From Chryseobacterium gleum (GTDB lineage: Bacteria > Bacteroidota > Bacteroidia > Flavobacteriales_D > Crocinitomicaceae), in contig CAMCQW010000100.1 of the NCBI GenBank assembly GCA_945877045.1, forward strand, positions 1 to 7,111: a stretch of 7,111 nt of DNA. The letters run 5' to 3'. Shown here piece by piece: positions 1 through 4,740 of this stretch. Position 1 is the first letter of the stretch; every line of letters starts with the position of its first letter. The translations under genes and the position numbers were made by a program. The notes below the pieces were generated by a model. It searched no databases. It was not told the DNA's origin and saw nothing but the letters and a program-made list of their open reading frames with translations.

Positions 1-321
1 ATTGGTTCTTGTGTTAAAAAAGAAGATACAATTGCGAAAATTGAAGTTCGTGATGAAAACAACGATGTGGTTGAACAAGCAATGGTTGTTTTACATGGAA
101 CATCTACTTGTAATTGCCCCTCTCAAGTGGCCGTTTGGGATACTGCATATACCAATGCAGCGGGGATCGCAACATTTAATTATAATGAAATCTATCAATT
201 AGGACAAGCTGGCGTTGCTGTTTTGGATATCAATGCTTACAAAGCAAATCGATTTGGTCAAGGAATCATTAAAATTGAGGCCGAAATGACTAACGAGGAA
301 ACTGTTATCATACAGCCTTAA
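1..321 (+). CDS. Small surface/periplasmic lipoprotein with Ig-like (carboxypeptidase-regulatory-like) fold, 5'-partial
   Basis: The reading frame is open from base 1 to the TAA at 319-321, so the start lies before the window. The first visible residues are I-G-S-C, which fit the -3 to +1 positions of a lipoprotein signal peptidase II lipobox, so the cysteine at 10-12 is probably the lipidated first residue and only the signal peptide is missing. The mature protein would be about 103 residues. It begins with the pattern IEVRDENNDVVEQAMVVLHG, and continues with TNAAGIATF, the layout of Ig-like/carboxypeptidase-regulatory-like modules (a D/N-x-x-x-V-x-x-A-x-V strand followed by a 'T(D/N)-x-x-G-x-A-x-F' strand). 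Two cysteines (C-N-C) sit in the intervening loop. A GTG at 67 could serve as a start but would discard the lipobox and the first strand. It converges on the minus-strand gene at 318-626. Its specific role is unknown; the lipoprotein call is fairly safe, the fold is inferred. Confidence 0.72.
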   Translation: MGSCVKKEDTIAKIEVRDENNDVVEQAMVVLHGTSTCNCPSQVAVWDTAYTNAAGIATFNYNEIYQLGQAGVAVLDINAYKANRFGQGIIKIEAEMTNEETVIIQP

Positions 322-626
322 GCACATATTTTTCTTACTGAACTAAAATTGGCAATATCAAGTAGTGATATTGTCTTGTTTTCTAGTGTATTTGTGTCTA
401 ATTCGTATTCTGTCCCGTCGGGGAAAACACTGCTTGTAAACATGGCACTTATTTCGTGACTTGGGTTGAGTCTCTGTAAATGATTTATTAAACGATTTAA
501 ATCTGCTACGTTAATAACAACAGAACTTTGGTAATTAAAATTACCTGCGGTAAGCTGACCAAGTATTACTACATCTTGCTCGCATGAAGCGATTTTTACC
601 TTTGTTATTTCCATGTGATTTTCCAT
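318..626 (-). CDS. Hypothetical protein, 102 residues
   Basis: I do not recognise this protein. It is 102 residues, has no signal peptide and no membrane segment, and is probably cytoplasmic. It is of mixed composition, with alternating hydrophobic strands near the N-terminus (ITKVKIASCEQDVVILGQL) and a possible helix around residues 41-53 (ADLNRLINHLQRL). The only cysteines are C15 and C101. Reality of the gene is supported by a good Bacteroidota promoter just upstream (TTG at 671-673, 17-base spacer, TAGCTTTG at 646-653, read on the minus strand), which would give a leader of about 12-15 bases to the ATG at 624-626. A second in-frame ATG lies at 612-614 (Met5) and cannot be excluded. Its stop overlaps the stop of the lipoprotein gene by sharing TTAA at 318-321. 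It is divergent from tatC, but nothing shows a functional link. Confidence 0.68.
   Translation of the reverse strand: MENHMEITKVKIASCEQDVVILGQLTAGNFNYQSSVVINVADLNRLINHLQRLNPSHEISAMFTSSVFPDGTEYELDTNTLENKTISLLDIANFSSVRKICA
351..384 (+). terminator. Probable intrinsic terminator for the lipoprotein gene, inside the opposing CDS
   Basis: A ten-pair stem is formed by 351-360 (GGCAATATCA) and 366-375 (TGATATTGTC) around the five-base loop AGTAG; nine pairs are Watson-Crick and one is G-U. It is followed at once by the T-rich run TTGTTTTCT at 376-384, the arrangement of an intrinsic terminator on the plus strand, 29 bases after the lipoprotein stop. On the minus strand the tail is weaker (AATTTTAG), and the hairpin there precedes the stop codon, so plus-strand use is more plausible. 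The bases also encode residues of about 84-92 of the minus-strand protein. The stem is AT-rich, so its strength is uncertain. Confidence 0.55.
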
Positions 627-645
627 ATTGTTCGAATTTATGAAG

Positions 646-673
646 CAAAGCTAAGGGTGTAGAACGTAATCAA
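646..673 (-). promoter_or_regulatory. Bacteroidota-type promoter (TTG-N17-TAnnTTTG) for the hypothetical gene
   Basis: Read on the minus strand, TAGCTTTG at 653-646 matches the Bacteroidota -7 consensus TAnnTTTG exactly. A TTG at 673-671 lies 17 bases upstream, matching the -33 element. Transcription would begin near 638-641, leaving a leader of 12-15 bases before the ATG at 626. Spacing and position relative to the start codon make this the best-supported promoter in the window. Confidence 0.65.
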
Positions 674-717
674 TTTACGATGTATTACAATGTATATAAA
701 TTTTAAGGGAATCTTTT

Positions 718-734
718 TATTTTTGGTAAATTTG
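718..734 (+). promoter_or_regulatory. Two tandem TAnnTTTG boxes in front of tatC
   Basis: TATTTTTG at 718-725 and TAAATTTG at 727-734 each match the Bacteroidota -7 consensus TAnnTTTG exactly, one base apart. The first would give a leader of a few bases, and the second (four bases before the ATG at 739) an essentially leaderless message. I see no TTG at the expected -33 distance for either, so the upstream element is weak or absent. They probably drive the tatC-DUF5686-lptB operon. In such an AT-rich stretch one of the two may be chance. Confidence 0.5.
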
Positions 735-738
735 TAAA

Positions 739-1539
739 ATGGAGAATCCCGGAAACATGTCTTTTTTGCAGCACCTAGAGGAGCTCCGATGGCGATTGGT
801 TCGCTGTGCTATTGTTATCTTACTACTTGCAATTGTAATTTGGTATTTTCAAGAGGAAATCATGGTCAATTTATTTTTATCTATGAAGGATAAGGATTTT
901 GTGACCTTTCGTCTTTTATGTCAATACATAGGGGTTTGTGTAGAAGAAATTCCGGTTAAAATGCAAAGCATGACGGTTTCAGGTCAATTCACTTATGCTT
1001 TAATGATGAGTTTTTTGGGGGGATTAGTTATATCATTTCCTTATGTGTTTTATCAAATTTGGAGTTTCATAAAACCGGGACTTAAGCAGCGCGAAAAAAA
1101 AATGGTAAATGGACTTGTTTTCTATGTCAGTTTATTATTTTTTTTAGGGATCTTATTTGGTTATTTTCTTGTTGCACCATTAAGCGTTCAGTTTTTTGGG
1201 TCTTATCAAATAAGTAATCAAATCGAAAACAACTTTACGATTGGTTCTTACATGAGCACTATCTTTTCTACAGTTTTTTATTCAGGGTTATTTTTCTTGC
1301 TCCCTGTTGTTAGCTATCTTCTAACAAAGATAGGATTGATCAATGTCTCTTTTTTAATTAAATACCGCAAGCATGCCATCGTTGCTATATTGATTTTAGC
1401 AGCGATAATTACTCCGCCGGATATCGCCTCGCAAATTATCGTTTCTATCCCCATAATTATTTTATACGAAATTGGGATCTTAGTTTCTAAGAGGGCAGAA
1501 AGACTCGCGAAGAAAGAAGCACAGTCGATACAAGAATGA
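739..1539 (+). CDS. tatC: Twin-arginine translocase subunit TatC
   Basis: TatC is the inner-membrane core that recognises twin-arginine signal peptides and, with TatA-type subunits, exports folded proteins. The 266-residue protein has six predicted membrane segments (about 22-37, 84-108, 122-147, 171-196, 212-224, 232-250). Family motifs are in place: HLEELR at 12-17, FPYVFYQIWSFIKPGL at 100-115 followed by E119 (aligning with E. coli F94 and E103), and TPPDIASQ at 225-232 (aligning with E. coli D211 and Q215). The first periplasmic loop is long and holds C61 and C67. The position matching the intramembrane E. coli E170 (F-E-V-P) is leucine here (F-L-L-P, L187). The ATG at 739 is chosen because it directly follows the promoter boxes; ATG 757 (Met7) is an alternative that keeps every motif. 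No tatA is in the window. The gene leads an operon and overlaps the next gene by four bases (ATGA). Confidence 0.95.
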   Translation: MENPGNMSFLQHLEELRWRLVRCAIVILLLAIVIWYFQEEIMVNLFLSMKDKDFVTFRLLCQYIGVCVEEIPVKMQSMTVSGQFTYALMMSFLGGLVISFPYVFYQIWSFIKPGLKQREKKMVNGLVFYVSLLFFLGILFGYFLVAPLSVQFFGSYQISNQIENNFTIGSYMSTIFSTVFYSGLFFLLPVVSYLLTKIGLINVSFLIKYRKHAIVAILILAAIITPPDIASQIIVSIPIIILYEIGILVSKRAERLAKKEAQSIQE

Positions 1540-3992
1540 GGAATCTGTTTTTCTTACTATGCTTCACCCCCGCCTTTTTTATGGCGCAAAAAACAATTGC
1601 TTCAGGTAGGGTAGTTGATGAGGCTAGCAAAGAAGGAATCGCCAATGTAAAAATTCAATTTTTCAATTCTAAAATTGGGGTGTTGAGTGATTCAATGGGC
1701 AATTATAGGTTGGAGACTTATTATGCCACAGACTCTTTGCAATTTTCATTTCCTGGATATATTACCGTACGATTCAAAGTTAAGACTGATCAAACACAGG
1801 TTTTAAATGTGAAATTAACCGTTAAAACGTCCAATTTTGAAGAGATTACAGTTCGTCCACCAGATGAATTACCGTCCACTAGGCTTCATAAAAAAGTAAT
1901 CGCACACAAAAAAGTCAATAACAAGGAAAAGCTGGACGCATACGAATATGAGGTATATAATAAAATACAGTTAGACGGGAACAACCTTGGGGATAAATTT
2001 AATCAGATTGGTGTGGTTAAAAAACTGGATTTCGTGTTGAATTACATGGACACTTCTGCTGAAGGAAAAACTTTTCTACCACTCGTATTAAGTGAATCCG
2101 TCTCCGATTTTTATTTCTCTAATAACCCGAAAAATAAAAAGGAAGTGGTAAAAGCAACGAGGGTAACAGGGATAGAAAATCTAAAAATTTCTCAATTTCT
2201 TGGAGACATGTATTTAGAAATAAATGTCTACGATAATATTATTGATTTATTCGGTAAATCTTTTATTAGCCCAATAGCTAATTACTCGCGTTCTTATTAC
2301 AAGTATTTTTTAGAGGACTCCACCTATATCGGAACGGATTGGTGTTATAAGTTACGCTTTATTCCAAAACGAAAAGGGGATTTAGTTTTTGAGGGGGAAA
2401 TGTGGATTCATGATACCACCTACGCGGTCAAACAAATTAAAGCCAATATAGCAGGTCTCGCTAATTTGAATTACATACAAGATTTTTATTTTGAACAAGA
2501 GTTCAATCAAATTGAAAAGGAAGTGTGGATGCTTACTAATGAAAAATTGATAGCAGACGTACGTTTAACCCAAGACACTAAATTAATCGGTTTATATGGC
2601 CGTAGATCCAGTTCCCGTAAAAACTTTGTGGTTAATACTAAGCGCCCGCCAGATTTTTATAAATCAGACAACACCGTAGAAATAATGGATGGCGCTACCA
2701 ATAAAACAAAAGAAGAATGGAGCGAATTAAGGCATTCTACGCTTAACCTCAATGAGAAAGGGATCGAACTAATGATCGACTCTCTTAATAAGGCACCATT
2801 ATTTGTTAAATTAAAGAAGCTTACCTATTTCGCTTCAACGGGTTATTTTCCATTGGGAAAAGTAGAATTGGGAAGTGTATTTTCATTGTTAAGTTCCAAT
2901 CCAGTAGAGAAATATCGCGTTTCGTTGGGACTTAGAACTTCTAATGATTTTTCAAGGCGCATTGAACTAGGAGGAACACTGGGATATGGTTTTCTAGATC
3001 AGCGTTGGAAGTACGGCGCACTAATACGCTATAACGTAAGTCCAAAGAAACGCGCTTTGTTGATAGGATACTACAATTTTAACATAGAGCAAATTGGTCA
3101 ATCGCCAACTGCCGTTGCACTCGGTTCTACATTTGCCACTGTTTTTAGCACGGCGCCATTTGATAAATTAACGTTCGTAAAAAAAGTGGGTTTTAACTTT
3201 GAAAAGGACGTGAAGAAAGACATTGTCATTTTTACAGGGATGGAATGGAAACAGTTTAATCCCTTGGGAGTTACAAGTTATTTGTGTTATAATCCTAGTT
3301 CACAAATTATTGATACCATAAGCCAAATCAGAACGGCAGAAATTACAGCAAGATTTCGTTGGGCGAAAGACGAAGAATTTATAAGCGGAGCTTTTGATAG
3401 AACGAGTGTTACTTCCACCTATCCAATTTTATCACTTCAGGCGATTTTTGGTTTAAAGGGGATTTTTGGGAGCCAATATAATTACCAGAAGATTGAATTT
3501 CAACTCGAGCACAATACCCAAGTGGGTATATTTGGCAGGATGAGGTATGGTGCTACAGCAGGGTATATTTTCGGCATGACGGCTTATCCTTTCTTGAAAG
3601 TTCATGAAGGCAATCAGTCTTTGTGGCTGCTAACCTCCGCATTTAACAAATTAAATTTTGTGGAATTTGTTTCTGACCGCTATGTTTCTGGTTTTATTGA
3701 AAACCATTGGGAGGGATTATTTTTTGATCGCATACCACTAGTTAATAAGTTAAAGTTGCGCTTGGTTACCACAGGTCGGATAATGTACGGAGCCGTTAGT
3801 GATCGCCACAATCAAGTAATGCTAATGCCTTCTTTTGTAAAGAAATTTGGTAATATTCCTTATTCCGAACTATCCATCGGGATTGAAAATATTTTTAAAG
3901 TGGGACGAGTTGATTTGGTTTGGCGAATGACTCATAATACACCCGGAATAAGTCCCTTGGGTGTCCGAGCTCGTTTTTCCTTCAATTTTTAG
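1536..3992 (+). CDS. DUF5686 outer-membrane protein with carboxypeptidase-regulatory-like N-terminal domain
   Basis: The 818-residue protein starts with a cleavable signal peptide (MRNLFFLLCFTPAFFMAQ, cut probably after residue 18). Residues about 20-95 form a carboxypeptidase-regulatory-like beta-sandwich, with the typical SGRVVDE, a central SKIGVLSDSMGNYRLE and a final FPGY. From about 115 to the end it matches DUF5686 in layout, including the C-terminal pattern around FLKVHEGN (686-693), FVSDRYVSGFIENHWEG (711-727) and the RIPLVNKLKLR stretch (732-742). The end alternates polar and hydrophobic residues and finishes on phenylalanine (RARFSFNF), typical of an outer-membrane beta-barrel. The molecular function of the family is not established; it is distinct from TonB receptors, as I see no plug domain. 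The ATG overlaps the tatC stop (ATGA), which suggests translational coupling, and lptB follows after 12 bases. A role in envelope assembly is inferred only from this context. Confidence 0.88.
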   Translation: MRNLFFLLCFTPAFFMAQKTIASGRVVDEASKEGIANVKIQFFNSKIGVLSDSMGNYRLETYYATDSLQFSFPGYITVRFKVKTDQTQVLNVKLTVKTSNFEEITVRPPDELPSTRLHKKVIAHKKVNNKEKLDAYEYEVYNKIQLDGNNLGDKFNQIGVVKKLDFVLNYMDTSAEGKTFLPLVLSESVSDFYFSNNPKNKKEVVKATRVTGIENLKISQFLGDMYLEINVYDNIIDLFGKSFISPIANYSRSYYKYFLEDSTYIGTDWCYKLRFIPKRKGDLVFEGEMWIHDTTYAVKQIKANIAGLANLNYIQDFYFEQEFNQIEKEVWMLTNEKLIADVRLTQDTKLIGLYGRRSSSRKNFVVNTKRPPDFYKSDNTVEIMDGATNKTKEEWSELRHSTLNLNEKGIELMIDSLNKAPLFVKLKKLTYFASTGYFPLGKVELGSVFSLLSSNPVEKYRVSLGLRTSNDFSRRIELGGTLGYGFLDQRWKYGALIRYNVSPKKRALLIGYYNFNIEQIGQSPTAVALGSTFATVFSTAPFDKLTFVKKVGFNFEKDVKKDIVIFTGMEWKQFNPLGVTSYLCYNPSSQIIDTISQIRTAEITARFRWAKDEEFISGAFDRTSVTSTYPILSLQAIFGLKGIFGSQYNYQKIEFQLEHNTQVGIFGRMRYGATAGYIFGMTAYPFLKVHEGNQSLWLLTSAFNKLNFVEFVSDRYVSGFIENHWEGLFFDRIPLVNKLKLRLVTTGRIMYGAVSDRHNQVMLMPSFVKKFGNIPYSELSIGIENIFKVGRVDLVWRMTHNTPGISPLGVRARFSFNF

Positions 3993-4004
3993 TAATTTAG
4001 CGGG

Positions 4005-4730
4005 GTGAAGTTATTTACAACAAGCATCAAAAAAACATACAGAGGTCGGCCGGTGGTTGATGGTGTATCTGTTGAGGTTAAACAAGGCGAAATTGTTGGC
4101 TTATTAGGACCGAATGGTGCCGGGAAAACAACTTCTTTCTATATGATTGTTGGATTAGTTAGGCCGGATCAAGGACAAGTTTTTCTGGATGAGCTTGAAA
4201 TCACAAAATTACCGATGTATAAAAGGGCCCAATTAGGAATTGGGTATCTTCCACAGGAGGTTTCTGTTTTCAGGAAGCTAAGCGTAGAAGATAATATCAT
4301 GGCAATTCTTGAAATGACCCCACTTACGTCTGCTCAAAGATCCGAAAAATTAGAGAAGTTATTGGAAGAGTTTGGTCTTGTCTCTATTCGAAAGAATTTA
4401 GGAAATCGTTTGTCCGGTGGAGAAAAAAGACGAACGGAAATTGCCCGTGCGCTAGCTACTGATCCCAAATTCATCCTACTTGACGAGCCGTTTGCCGGGG
4501 TAGATCCTATTGCAGTGGAAGATATCCAAAGTATAATTTCTGAATTGAGAAAACGGAACATTGGGATCTTAATAACGGATCACAATGTGCAAGAAACGCT
4601 TTCTATCACGGATAGGGCCTATTTGCTTTTTGAAGGAAAAATATTAAAGTCAGGAACAGCAGAAGAACTCGCTGCTGACGAACAGGTAAGAAAAGTTTAT
4701 CTGGGTCAAAATTTTGTCCTGCGGAAGTAA
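4005..4730 (+). CDS. lptB: Lipopolysaccharide export ATP-binding protein LptB
   Basis: LptB is the cytoplasmic ATPase that, as a dimer with LptF and LptG, extracts lipopolysaccharide from the inner membrane and drives it along the Lpt bridge to the outer membrane. All ABC motifs are intact in 241 residues: Walker A GPNGAGKTT at 35-43, Q-loop Q84 in YLPQE, signature LSGGE at 136-140, Walker B FILLDEP at 156-162 with catalytic E161, and switch H193 in TDHN. The F89-R90-K-L-S-V segment matches the E. coli LptB F90-R91 region that contacts LptF/G, and SFYMIVGL after Walker A is typical of LptB rather than other ABC ATPases. The length equals that of the family. The start is GTG at 4005, since an in-frame TAA lies at 3993-3995 and no other start occurs before Walker A. 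It is the last gene of the operon and converges on the PKD gene with a three-base gap. Confidence 0.95.
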   Translation: MKLFTTSIKKTYRGRPVVDGVSVEVKQGEIVGLLGPNGAGKTTSFYMIVGLVRPDQGQVFLDELEITKLPMYKRAQLGIGYLPQEVSVFRKLSVEDNIMAILEMTPLTSAQRSEKLEKLLEEFGLVSIRKNLGNRLSGGEKRRTEIARALATDPKFILLDEPFAGVDPIAVEDIQSIISELRKRNIGILITDHNVQETLSITDRAYLLFEGKILKSGTAEELAADEQVRKVYLGQNFVLRK

Positions 4731-4740
4731 GATTTACTTC
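4724..4740. other. Inverted repeat spanning both stop codons of a convergent gene pair
   Basis: GAAGTAA at 4724-4730 and its exact reverse complement TTACTTC at 4734-4740 flank the three bases GAT. The lptB stop (4728-4730) and the PKD-gene stop (4734-4736) both lie in the arms, because both genes end in the codons AAG-TAA. The seven-pair stem is AT-rich and has no T-run after it on either strand, so a bidirectional terminator is possible but weak. Confidence 0.4.

Noticed and set aside
2..202. Plus-strand frame of 66 codons overlapping the lipoprotein
   Set aside because: It is in another frame of the lipoprotein gene, has no family-like pattern and lacks the lipobox-containing reading.
67..321. 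GTG at 67 as the start of the first gene
   Set aside because: The frame is open to the window edge and the upstream codons encode a lipobox cysteine and the first strand of the domain, so the gene is 5'-partial.
4334..4561. Minus-strand frame of 75 codons
   Set aside because: It lies wholly inside lptB opposite intact ABC motifs and has no independent support.
4703..4720. Palindrome GGTCAAAATTTTGTCC near the end of lptB as a terminator
   Set aside because: The self-complementary core CAAAATTTTG leaves no proper loop, has a mismatch outside the core, and no T-run follows; it is probably chance AT-rich symmetry.
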